From an uncultured Bacteroidales bacterium (GTDB lineage Bacteria; Bacteroidota; Bacteroidia; Bacteroidales; UBA932), in contig CAKUSF010000039.1 in the NCBI GenBank assembly GCA_934678915.1, forward strand, positions 1-16,565: 16,565 bases of DNA, given 5' to 3'. Shown one piece after another: positions 8,914-15,357 of this stretch. A program made the position numbers and the translations under genes. The notes under the pieces are model-generated. The model worked only from the letters and a program-made list of their open reading frames with translations. It searched no databases and was not told the DNA's origin. How positions within the stretch are numbered: the stretch's first letter is position 1; each line of letters opens with the position of its first letter.

Positions 8914-10254
8914 TTAGCTTAGTTTGAAAACGTTTTTCCCGTTTATGTAGTTCTCTTGGATTTCAGTCATTTTCAGAATCTCTTCTTTTGTCAGAAGATA
9001 AATGCTTTGATCAGGGTTGAGAATATGCGAGATGAACTCTCTAATCTCGTACCTCAGGCCTTCTCCCATGAAAGGAAAAAAACATTTCCTATTAAGGTTT
9101 TGATCTTCAAAGCGCTGTTCGAAGTAATCCGTCTTCCACCATGGAGCTGGGACATAGATGTAGCCCTTTGTTCCGGAAACAGTCATGTTGCCTTCTGTCT
9201 TGGCACCGAGTCCTACTTGAAAAGAGGCGGTCGCGTTGTCGTAACGGAACACAGCTTTGGTGTAAATGTCAACATCATTCTTCATGATCGAATAGAAGTT
9301 GACGTTGCGGACCTCTCTGCCCAGCAACTTGATGATCGGCAGGAGAGGGAAGCATGCATTTTCGTTCATGCTGCCACCGAATTTGTTGTGATCTAGTTTA
9401 GAAGAGCACTCATCAGTCAGAGTGGTGACAGACGCATTGATGTCCACAATTTTACCGATGACTCCTGATTTAAGCATCGTTACAAGATGCCGGAAAGCAG
9501 GGCAGTAAGCTGTCTTGTGAGCAACCATCAAAGTCCTGTGATTGGATTCAGCGATAGAGTAAAGCTCCTCGGCTTCAGACAGATGAAGGACAAAAGGCGT
9601 TTCGCAAAGGACGTCTTTCCCAGCTTCCAAAGCCTTTTTTACATAGTCAAAATGAGTGTAGTGAGGAGAAGCGACATAGACTGCGTCACAGTTTTCCAGA
9701 AACTCCTCTAGATTTTTGGCTGCTTTTATACCATGCCTCGCACAAAATTCCGCGCACGCATCGAAGTCTGGGTTGTAAGCAGCGGAGACAACATTCCCGC
9801 TGACGAATTTTGCTTCTGGGATGAAACGCCTCGCTATGCTGCCTGTCCCGATCACACCGATTCTGACTGAAATCTGCTCTTCTCTTAGCATTGTGCTTGA
9901 GATGCCTTGAGTACGAGGCAGATAGACTACCTCGCAGTACTCTTTAAGATAGTCAAAGTAGCCTTCCCAGTCGGAGCCTATCGCGAACACATCCACATTG
10001 TACTTCTGAATGTCATCAATTTTTTGGCCTTTATATTCCTCAATGATGACTTCGTCAGCGAATCCGGTTTCCTTGACGGCCTGAACTCGCTTCATAACAC
10101 TGTCACGTGTGTTGAGCTTGCCGCGCTCAAGGTCGAAATTGTCTGTGGTGACTCCGACTATCAGCCAGTCACCCAACTCCTTGGCCCTGCGCAGCAGATT
10201 GATGTGTCCTTGATGGAGAACGTCAAACGTTCCGTAGGTAATCACTTTCCTCAT
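8914..10254 (-). CDS. Fusion of a TagD-like cytidylyltransferase and a Gfo/Idh/MocA-type domain
   Basis: Residues 1-128 form a small cytidylyltransferase like TagD/Gct: VITYGTFDVLHQGHINLL with the HxGH nucleotide-binding motif (His14, His17) and the RTQGISST signature (114-121). It should activate an alcohol phosphate with CTP to a CDP-alcohol. Residues 130-446 form a Gfo/Idh/MocA-like domain with Rossmann motif GVIGTGSIARRF (133-144). The usual EKP is CETPF here, with Thr219 in place of the catalytic Lys. The usual GGxxxDxGxH reads GGSMNENACF (293-302), with Phe302 in place of the catalytic His. The fold is clear but ordinary dehydrogenase activity is doubtful. The start overlaps the aminotransferase stop by ATGA, and licD follows after 3 bp. 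The fusion implies that the product of one domain is handled or sensed by the other. The substrate is unknown. Confidence 0.88.
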   Translation of the reverse strand: MRKVITYGTFDVLHQGHINLLRRAKELGDWLIVGVTTDNFDLERGKLNTRDSVMKRVQAVKETGFADEVIIEEYKGQKIDDIQKYNVDVFAIGSDWEGYFDYLKEYCEVVYLPRTQGISSTMLREEQISVRIGVIGTGSIARRFIPEAKFVSGNVVSAAYNPDFDACAEFCARHGIKAAKNLEEFLENCDAVYVASPHYTHFDYVKKALEAGKDVLCETPFVLHLSEAEELYSIAESNHRTLMVAHKTAYCPAFRHLVTMLKSGVIGKIVDINASVTTLTDECSSKLDHNKFGGSMNENACFPLLPIIKLLGREVRNVNFYSIMKNDVDIYTKAVFRYDNATASFQVGLGAKTEGNMTVSGTKGYIYVPAPWWKTDYFEQRFEDQNLNRKCFFPFMGEGLRYEIREFISHILNPDQSIYLLTKEEILKMTEIQENYINGKNVFKLS

Positions 10255-11306
10255 CGGGCAGATTCTTCTTCGATTGTGTGGATGCGTAGCGCAAGTTCCC
10301 GAAGCTCATCATCGGATTGGATGCCCATGTGAGAGATTCGGTAGAAACCAGGTAGGGAACCAGGCATGATGAAAGTCTCGTAACGGTCGATGAGGCCTCT
10401 GAATATCCTGCGTTCCGCTGTGTCTTTGGTTTGGAGCGCAGTGATTGCATGGGATGGAACTTCAGCCGGCATCGTCCAACCGTATTTCCGGCATTCCTCA
10501 CGGAACACTTCTGCTCTGTGACGGACCTCGGAGATGTTGAAGGATTCTCCTCCTTGAGACTTTATCTGCTTAAGTCTAGCATGGAGTTGGAGATAGATAA
10601 GAGTGGCTGGGCTGAATGGAGTCTGACCTCTTTGCAGGTTGGACAGATTATCCTCAAAGTCCCAATAATAACCTCTGTGAGCATATTCATACCCTTTAAG
10701 TCTTTTACTCAAGAAGACGATTGAAAGTCCCGGAGGAATGTTCAGACCTTTTTGGGTGCTGGTAATGCAGATGTCGATTCCGAGCGCATCCATGTTCAGT
10801 TCCTCCGCCAGAAATGTGCTGATGACATCAACTACTAGGGAGACATTGTGGCGGTGGCATATTCCGGAAATCTTTTCAAGATTGAAAAGTTGCCCCGTTG
10901 AGGTCTCGTGGTGCTGGCAGAGGAACACGTCCGGTCTCTCTGTCTCTATGGTTCTCTCCAATGCTTCATAGTCAATGTCTTTTGCGAACGGGACTTTGAA
11001 ATCGAGCACAGGAACACCGTAGTACTCACATAGTGAGACCCAACGTTTGCCGAATGAGCCACCGTTGATGGCTATAGCTTTCTTCTTTGTGCTGACGTAG
11101 TTTTCCACGACAGCACTCATGGCACCGGTGCCGGAACCCGTGTAGATGATTGTCCTTCCGCCTTGACAATGAATGAGGTCTAGAAGGATGCTCTCTGATT
11201 CGAGATTGATTCTTGAGAACTCATCGGTCCTCATGTAAGGGATCGGCTGTGAGCCGATCGCGGCTATTTCTTTGTCCAGGTCACCTGGAAATACGTATGA
11301 ATGCAT
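10251..11306 (-). CDS. Class V PLP-dependent aminotransferase
   Basis: A fold-type I PLP enzyme of the alanine-glyoxylate / 2-aminoethylphosphonate transaminase group, 351 residues. Seen: phosphate-binding loop GSGTGA (57-62), QHHETSTG (131-138), Asp160 in VVDVIST against the pyridine nitrogen, the Schiff-base Lys186 in STQKGL, TPFSPA (229-234), and Arg323 in RISHMG as the likely carboxylate anchor. It is the first gene of a three-gene minus-strand operon, translationally coupled (ATGA) to the cytidylyltransferase fusion. That places it in making or modifying an amino-alcohol precursor before CDP activation. It recalls phosphonate pathways in which 2-aminoethylphosphonate transaminase works with a cytidylyltransferase, but no PEP mutase or phosphonopyruvate decarboxylase lies in the window. 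Family is sure; substrate is not. Confidence 0.88.
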   Translation of the reverse strand: MHSYVFPGDLDKEIAAIGSQPIPYMRTDEFSRINLESESILLDLIHCQGGRTIIYTGSGTGAMSAVVENYVSTKKKAIAINGGSFGKRWVSLCEYYGVPVLDFKVPFAKDIDYEALERTIETERPDVFLCQHHETSTGQLFNLEKISGICHRHNVSLVVDVISTFLAEELNMDALGIDICITSTQKGLNIPPGLSIVFLSKRLKGYEYAHRGYYWDFEDNLSNLQRGQTPFSPATLIYLQLHARLKQIKSQGGESFNISEVRHRAEVFREECRKYGWTMPAEVPSHAITALQTKDTAERRIFRGLIDRYETFIMPGSLPGFYRISHMGIQSDDELRELALRIHTIEEESAR

Positions 11307-11322
11307 ATTCCGTTTGCTACAG

Positions 11323-11360
11323 ATTTACAAATTTAACAAAAATCAATTATATTTGTAAAT
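11323..11360. promoter_or_regulatory. Overlapping divergent promoters within an inverted repeat
   Basis: ATTTACAAAT (11323-11332) and ATTTGTAAAT (11351-11360) are perfect 10-bp inverted arms separated by 18 bp. Plus direction: TTTA (11324-11327), 20 bp, TATATTTG (11348-11355), serving the licD at 11385. Minus direction: TTTA (complement of 11356-11359), 20 bp, TAAATTTG (complement of 11328-11335), serving the aminotransferase at 11306. Both fit the Bacteroidota -33/-7 layout with a one-base -33 deviation. The two polymerase sites occupy the same DNA, so they should compete, and the arms could also bind a dimeric regulator. Confidence 0.65.
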
Positions 11361-11384
11361 ATCAGGCTATAATTTAGAAAAGTA

Positions 11385-12191
11385 ATGCAAAAATTGTCAC
11401 ATAGGGAGATTCAACTTTATCTTCTGGACATCCTTAAGGCGGTGGATTCTTTCTGCGTAAAAGAGGGAATACGTTATTCTATTGCTTACGGAACGCTTCT
11501 AGGGGCGGTTCGTCACAAAGGGTTCATTCCGTGGGATGATGACATTGATTTGTTGATGCCGAGGCCTGATTATGAGCGTTTTGTTGCATCCTTTGGCAAG
11601 GAAGAGGCTTCTCGTTACCGTTGTCTTTGTCATAAGGAGGGAGCTAAAGGAGACCGGTTTGTTCATTTCTTCGCTAAGGTTGAGGACACTCACACCAAGA
11701 GCCTACAGGGGAAAGGGTGTGACTATGATTTCGGCCTGAACATCGACATATTCCCTATGGATGGCAAACCGGAAGATCCTGACATTCAGAGAAAAAGAGA
11801 GCATCGTCTAACTCATTGGTCGCACAGGCTCAACATCTGCGGAACACGTTTTGATCTTTTAAATTTTCATCAACCATTGCTTTCCAAACTGGAAGCCCAT
11901 GCGATGGGTGCTGAATATTGGTGGAAAAAGATTAATTCAGAGGTCTTGAAGTACCCTTATGAGACTTCCCGTCTTGTGGGAGCAGTCTCCGTCACCTACA
12001 ATGGAACGAGGGAAATATTCGAAAAAAGCATGCTTGAGGAATATTCTGACATTGAGTTCGAGGGCTGCTATTTCAAAGCATTCAGTCGTTGGGATGAATG
12101 GCTGACACAAGAATTTGGTGAGTACATGACCTTACCTCCTGAAAAAGACCGCAAAACGCACGATCTTACAGTATTTCTTCTTGATAATTGA
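11385..12191 (+). CDS. LicD-family phosphotransferase (second copy)
   Basis: A 268-residue LicD protein with the same core as the first copy at the same position: GTLLGAVRHKGFIPWDDDID at residues 36-55 is identical. It also shares MPRPDYERF, an NIDIFPMDGKPEDP segment, and a C-terminal YMTLPPEKDRK. The middle and C-terminal parts differ strongly from the first copy, which suggests a different acceptor or donor. It is predicted cytoplasmic, with no signal peptide. The ATG at 11385 lies about 23 bp after the expected transcript start of the divergent promoter. The Stealth gene begins 4 bp after its stop, so the two form an operon. Confidence 0.9.
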   Translation: MQKLSHREIQLYLLDILKAVDSFCVKEGIRYSIAYGTLLGAVRHKGFIPWDDDIDLLMPRPDYERFVASFGKEEASRYRCLCHKEGAKGDRFVHFFAKVEDTHTKSLQGKGCDYDFGLNIDIFPMDGKPEDPDIQRKREHRLTHWSHRLNICGTRFDLLNFHQPLLSKLEAHAMGAEYWWKKINSEVLKYPYETSRLVGAVSVTYNGTREIFEKSMLEEYSDIEFEGCYFKAFSRWDEWLTQEFGEYMTLPPEKDRKTHDLTVFLLDN

Positions 12192-12195
12192 TTCT

Positions 12196-13071
12196 ATGGA
12201 TGCAGTCATAACCTATGTCAATGGCCTTGACCCTGTTTGGAGGGAGGAATATTCCCGTGCTTTGAATATTCCTGCGCTGGATAAACGTTTCCGTGATTGG
12301 GGAACCTTGAAGTACCTTCTCCGTGGCATAGAGACTTACATGCCGTTTGTCAGGAATGTCTATTTGGTCGTCTCTGGCAAGACCCAGGTTCCCGCTTGGG
12401 CTTCCGAGCGTCTTAATGTGGTGACTCATAAGGACATTATCCCGGAAAAGTTCCTGCCTACATTCAACAGCACAACCATCGAGATGTTCCTCCATAGGAT
12501 TCCAGGGCTGGACGAGCAATTCATCTATTTCAATGATGACATGTTCCCTGTTGCTCCAAGCAGTGAGAACGATTATTTTCGTGACGGGAAGATAGTGATT
12601 GGTTTCTCGCGCCACCTTTTTGCCGGTGGAATGTACAAACGCCAGTGCCGTAACTCTGACCGCATGGCCAGAAAGGCGCTTGGCCTTGGTGAGAGCGTGC
12701 TGTTTGTCCGCCCTCAGCACATCTGTTCTCCCATGATTCGCACTGCCAATGAAGAGGTTTTTGAAAAGATGAAGGAGTCCATCTTCGCGACTCTCTCGCA
12801 GGTCCGTACAATGGAGAACCTGAACCAATACCTATTCCTTGACTATCTTTTCCATCAAGGGAAGGCCATTCGGAAGCGCCTGTCCGGCAAATTCTTCTCC
12901 ATAGCTACCTCTTCCGCTACTTCAATTGGGGAATATCTTCTTGAACCGTCTCGTAAACTGGTTTGCATCAATGATGTACACCTGAAAGAGGAAGCTTATC
13001 TGTCGGAAAGGAAGATTCTGTTGGACTCTTTTGAGCGAGCTCTACCACTCAAATCAAGTTTTGAGAAATAG
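12196..13071 (+). CDS. Stealth-family capsule polysaccharide phosphotransferase
   Basis: Stealth proteins transfer a sugar-1-phosphate from a nucleotide sugar to a glycan, building phosphodiester-linked capsule or exopolysaccharide chains. The 291-residue product shows the family's conserved regions in order: CR1 MDAVITYVNGLDPVW (1-15); CR2 from RFRDWGTLKYLLRGIETYMP (31-50) through VYLVVSGKTQVPAW, HKDIIPEKFLPTFNST and FIYFNDDMF (109-117); CR3 around PQHICSPMIR (173-182); and CR4-like CINDVH (257-262). A longer TTG start 15 bp upstream would overlap licD. The ATG at 12196 leaves a 4-bp gap and gives the conserved N-terminus. The last 23 bp overlap the 3' end of the convergent GT4 gene. The sugar donor is unknown. 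Confidence 0.9.
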   Translation: MDAVITYVNGLDPVWREEYSRALNIPALDKRFRDWGTLKYLLRGIETYMPFVRNVYLVVSGKTQVPAWASERLNVVTHKDIIPEKFLPTFNSTTIEMFLHRIPGLDEQFIYFNDDMFPVAPSSENDYFRDGKIVIGFSRHLFAGGMYKRQCRNSDRMARKALGLGESVLFVRPQHICSPMIRTANEEVFEKMKESIFATLSQVRTMENLNQYLFLDYLFHQGKAIRKRLSGKFFSIATSSATSIGEYLLEPSRKLVCINDVHLKEEAYLSERKILLDSFERALPLKSSFEK

Positions 13072-14161
13072 TGCTGGATGATTCTTTGAAAAGTGAGTCC
13101 CATCTTTTCATCGTTTTTTCCAAAGTGAAATTTTCAGAACGTCTTTTGGATTCGGCTCCAAAGCGCTTTCTAAGCTCTTCGTTGGAGATGATGCTGCATA
13201 TTCCTTGTGCTAGGGTCGCTGTGTCCCCGACTTTTGCAAGGTAGCCGTTAGCTCCGATGGTGACAATCTCGGACGGACCCTTAGGGCAGTCGTAACTAAC
13301 TATAGGCAAACCTGTTGTCAGAGCCTCAAGAAGGATCATAGGGAATCCCTCGAATCGTGACGACATCACAAGGCATGAACTGTCGAGCAATTCCTTGAGC
13401 ACATTGTCAGTGTTTCCCTCTAGTCTTATTCTGTCTTTTAATCCAAATTCCTCAATTTGGCTTTGTAATGCTTCCTTTTGGCTTCCATTTCCATAGATGT
13501 CGAGAGACCAGTCGGGATGCCTTTCATTCACGATTCTCCAAGCTGTGACAATATCTTTGAAATTCTTTTGGTTTTCCAATCTGCCCACAGCGATGCACCG
13601 TTTCCGAGAGAGGGAAGAGACGTCCTTTGAGATGAAAGAAAGAGGGTTGTAGATTTGCTCAACGTCCGGCTTGACTTTCTCCCAGTCCTCCTTGTCTGCT
13701 TTAGTCAGAACTACGAAACGGTCTAGCTTTTTGACAGCCTTTTCAAGTCGTTTGGTCCTTAACGAAGCATAGAGCCTTCCAATTGCGTTTGAGCCGTACT
13801 TCATAAGGAATTTCTCGTGGGAGAAATGAAATTCTCCAATCTTGATGCCACCGTTTTTGCAACCTGTAAGGGCATAAATACCATTGTCACAGACTGTTAT
13901 CGAGATGTCTGGACGAATCTCTCCAAGGAGGGAATCCAGTCTTTTCTTGTACTTTCGGATGAAGATTCTGTCATTGACATTCAGATCGTGCTTGATGATT
14001 TTATCGCTGAGTTTGAAAAATGCCTTTCTGCCTTTTTGCCGTGCAGTGATGATGTGAACCTCGTAGCCCAAGACATCGGCCAAATAATTGGCCTTGGTCG
14101 TGAGCACCCTTTCAATGCCTCCTGAGAGGTTAAGAGCGTGTATGCAGTATGCAAGTCGCAT
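13049..14161 (-). CDS. GT4-family glycosyltransferase
   Basis: A retaining GT-B glycosyltransferase, predicted to add a sugar from a nucleotide donor during polysaccharide assembly at the inner face of the membrane. From the ATG at 14161 it has 370 residues: LNLSGGIERV (10-19), the N-terminal glycine loop; GEFHFSHEKF (109-118); GRLENQKNF (193-201), opening the donor-binding domain; and FEGFPMILLEAL with the E-x7-E pair Glu271 and Glu279. The frame stays open another 42 codons upstream to a TTG at 14287 (with an ATG at 14242), but that extension looks non-coding and the conserved start is MRLAYCIHALN. The 3' end overlaps the Stealth gene by 23 bp. Context suggests the same glycan. Donor and linkage cannot be assigned. 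Confidence 0.88.
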   Translation of the reverse strand: MRLAYCIHALNLSGGIERVLTTKANYLADVLGYEVHIITARQKGRKAFFKLSDKIIKHDLNVNDRIFIRKYKKRLDSLLGEIRPDISITVCDNGIYALTGCKNGGIKIGEFHFSHEKFLMKYGSNAIGRLYASLRTKRLEKAVKKLDRFVVLTKADKEDWEKVKPDVEQIYNPLSFISKDVSSLSRKRCIAVGRLENQKNFKDIVTAWRIVNERHPDWSLDIYGNGSQKEALQSQIEEFGLKDRIRLEGNTDNVLKELLDSSCLVMSSRFEGFPMILLEALTTGLPIVSYDCPKGPSEIVTIGANGYLAKVGDTATLAQGICSIISNEELRKRFGAESKRRSENFTLEKTMKRWDSLFKESSSTISQNLI

Positions 14162-14427
14162 CGTTCTCGAATTTCGCTTGCAATTTACGAAGTTTATGCT
14201 TGATATCAAAACGTTTGAACAGAAGAATACTAGCTTACGCATTTCCCGCTGGCCTTGCACTCCATCTCGGATTAAGAGTAAAAGCAAGTTCGAAATTTGA
14301 GTGGATACTGCGGCAGAACACCGCGATGTGTTGTGATTGGATCCGTAAGGGCAATGAAGGCCATTGGCGGGATTGAAGCGTAAAATCGGACTTGTCGGAC
14401 TGTCATCAGCTGGACAAAAACCTGAGA

Positions 14428-14435
14428 CAAAGGTA
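14428..14435 (-). promoter_or_regulatory. Candidate -7 box for the GT4 transcript
   Basis: On the minus strand the bases read TACCTTTG, an exact TAnnTTTG match. No good -33 TTTG stands about 20 bp upstream. If used, it gives an unusually long leader of about 260 nt before the GT4 ATG. Confidence 0.35.
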
Positions 14436-14529
14436 GTTCGATAATGAAATACTTTTTGGAGTTAAAAAGAAATAATACGAATATTTTTCTGTTTTTTATA
14501 GAATAGTGGCGAAATTGCGAAATAGATTG

Positions 14530-14537
14530 TAAATTTG
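14530..14537 (+). promoter_or_regulatory. -7 box of the DUF47 gene
   Basis: TAAATTTG is an exact TAnnTTTG match, 42 bp before the ATG at 14580, in an AT-rich stretch. The -33 element is not obvious. The transcript would start near 14544 with a leader of about 36 nt and no Shine-Dalgarno sequence. Confidence 0.5.
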
Positions 14538-14579
14538 ATGCTTCATAAAAAATATTTTTAGAGTTTTAGTTTTTTCTTT

Positions 14580-15239
14580 ATGGGCATATTAAAAAGAATG
14601 AAGGCGTTCTTTGGGAGAAACGGGCATGATTTCGTTCCTATTCTTGCGCAACAGACCGATTTCCTGAGCAAGACTTCATCGCTTTTGGTAGCAATGTTCG
14701 GAACGGAGGATTTGGAACAGCGCTCCAGAATGGAGAAAGAGATCAAATCATGTGAAGCTCAAGGGGATGCCCTTCTTACTGAGTTCCATGAGATGCTTTC
14801 AGGGCTTCCGTTCGTTCAAGTCAATAAGTTGGATCTTCAAGCTGTTGCAATGGCTATGGACGACTGCTTGGATGTCATAAAAGACACTTCGAAGGCAGTA
14901 CTGATCTATCGTCCGGCCAAACTTGACGACCAACTTAAAGAATTGGCTCAGATGGCTCAGTCGCAGTCGGAAGTCATTCATGACACAATCCCATTGCTGG
15001 TTGACCTGAAGAAGAATGTTTCCTCAATTTCAATGGCTTGCGAGCGTGTTACGGAGTTGGAGCATGCAGCAGATGATGCCTATGAAGATTACATGGGGTA
15101 TATTTTTACTAATGAAGAAGACACTCGTGAACTTATCAAGTACAAGAATCTGGCAGAGATGTTGGAGAACGCTACTGATGCCCATAAGAAAATTTCCGAC
15201 AACATTCGAAAGCTTTTGCTCAATCATTTGGTAGATTGA
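14580..15239 (+). CDS. DUF47 / PhoU-like phosphate transport accessory protein
   Basis: A small, all-helical cytoplasmic protein of 219 residues of the DUF47 (TIGR00153) family, related to PhoU and normally paired with a low-affinity phosphate transporter of the Pit type. Evidence: the N-terminal MKAFFGRNGHDFVPILAQQ, long amphipathic helices rich in Glu, Lys and Leu, the acidic patches MAMDDCLDVIKDTSKA (about 91-106) and ELEHAADDAYEDY (about 159-171), and the C-terminal LAEMLENATDAHKKISDNIRK. Acidic patches in PhoU-like proteins bind metal clusters. No pit gene is adjacent: upstream is a long gap and downstream is secA. It may therefore act on a transporter encoded elsewhere. ATG at 14580 gives the family's usual start. 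Confidence 0.85.
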   Translation: MGILKRMKAFFGRNGHDFVPILAQQTDFLSKTSSLLVAMFGTEDLEQRSRMEKEIKSCEAQGDALLTEFHEMLSGLPFVQVNKLDLQAVAMAMDDCLDVIKDTSKAVLIYRPAKLDDQLKELAQMAQSQSEVIHDTIPLLVDLKKNVSSISMACERVTELEHAADDAYEDYMGYIFTNEEDTRELIKYKNLAEMLENATDAHKKISDNIRKLLLNHLVD

Positions 15240-15259
15240 CTTTTGTGGACTACGTTGCG

Positions 15260-15276
15260 ACTGCCAATTCGGCAGT
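15260..15276 (+). repeat. Hairpin after the DUF47 gene
   Basis: ACTGCC and GGCAGT pair perfectly around the loop AATTC, starting 21 bp after the stop codon. The sequence that follows has no T-run, so it is at best a weak terminator or an RNA 3'-end stabiliser. Confidence 0.4.
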
Positions 15277-15296
15277 GAATAATTAGGGGCTTAATA

Positions 15297-15328
15297 ATTG
15301 TAAATGTCTTTGATTATCATTAAATTTG
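15297..15328 (+). promoter_or_regulatory. secA promoter
   Basis: ATTG (15297-15300), 20 bp spacer, then TAAATTTG (15321-15328): an exact -7 box with a one-base deviation from TTTG at -33 and correct spacing. The transcript should start near 15335, about 23 bp before the ATG. The -7 box lies mostly in the loop of the hairpin at 15301-15349. Confidence 0.65.
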
Positions 15329-15357
15329 TAGGATAATCAGAGACATTTAGGTTTTTT
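15301..15357 (+). terminator. Terminator-like hairpin directly upstream of the secA start
   Basis: TAAATGTCTTTGATTATC (15301-15318) pairs with 15332-15349 over 18 positions: 17 Watson-Crick pairs and one G-U. The loop is 13 nt, and after GG comes T6 (15352-15357), ending at the ATG. It would stop read-through from the DUF47 gene. Transcripts begun at the internal secA promoter lack the left arm and escape it. The stem is AT-rich, and it may instead be an operator. Confidence 0.65.

Larger units (their letters stand above)
14162..14579. other. 418-bp gap between the GT4 and DUF47 genes
   Basis: This divergent region holds no gene I recognise. The half next to the GT4 gene (14162 to about 14435) has ordinary base composition and would be a leader of roughly 260 nt if the minus-strand box at 14428-14435 is used. 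Its translations are low-complexity or broken by stops. A short hairpin, GCGG/CCGC around CAGAACA, lies at about 14311-14325. The half next to DUF47 (about 14436-14579) is very AT-rich and carries that gene's promoter. An unannotated small RNA, a riboswitch or a gene remnant in the leader cannot be excluded. Confidence 0.5.

Noticed and set aside
11323..11360. Invertible promoter of the type that phase-varies Bacteroides capsule loci
   Set aside because: The arms are only 10 bp with an 18-bp spacer, far smaller than known invertible promoters, and no recombinase gene is nearby. The arrangement is better explained by overlapping divergent promoters.
12181..12195. TTG start for the Stealth gene overlapping licD
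   Set aside because: The ATG at 12196 gives the conserved MDAVITYVNG start with a short operon gap. The TTG would only add five residues.
12166..12828. 220-codon open frame on the minus strand inside the Stealth gene
   Set aside because: It is antisense to the conserved CR1-CR3 regions and shows no family motif.
14162..14287. Forty-two codon N-terminal extension of the GT4 protein, with an internal ATG at 14242
   Set aside because: The extension lacks family similarity, and the GT-B fold starts at MRLAYCIHALNLSGG from the ATG at 14161.
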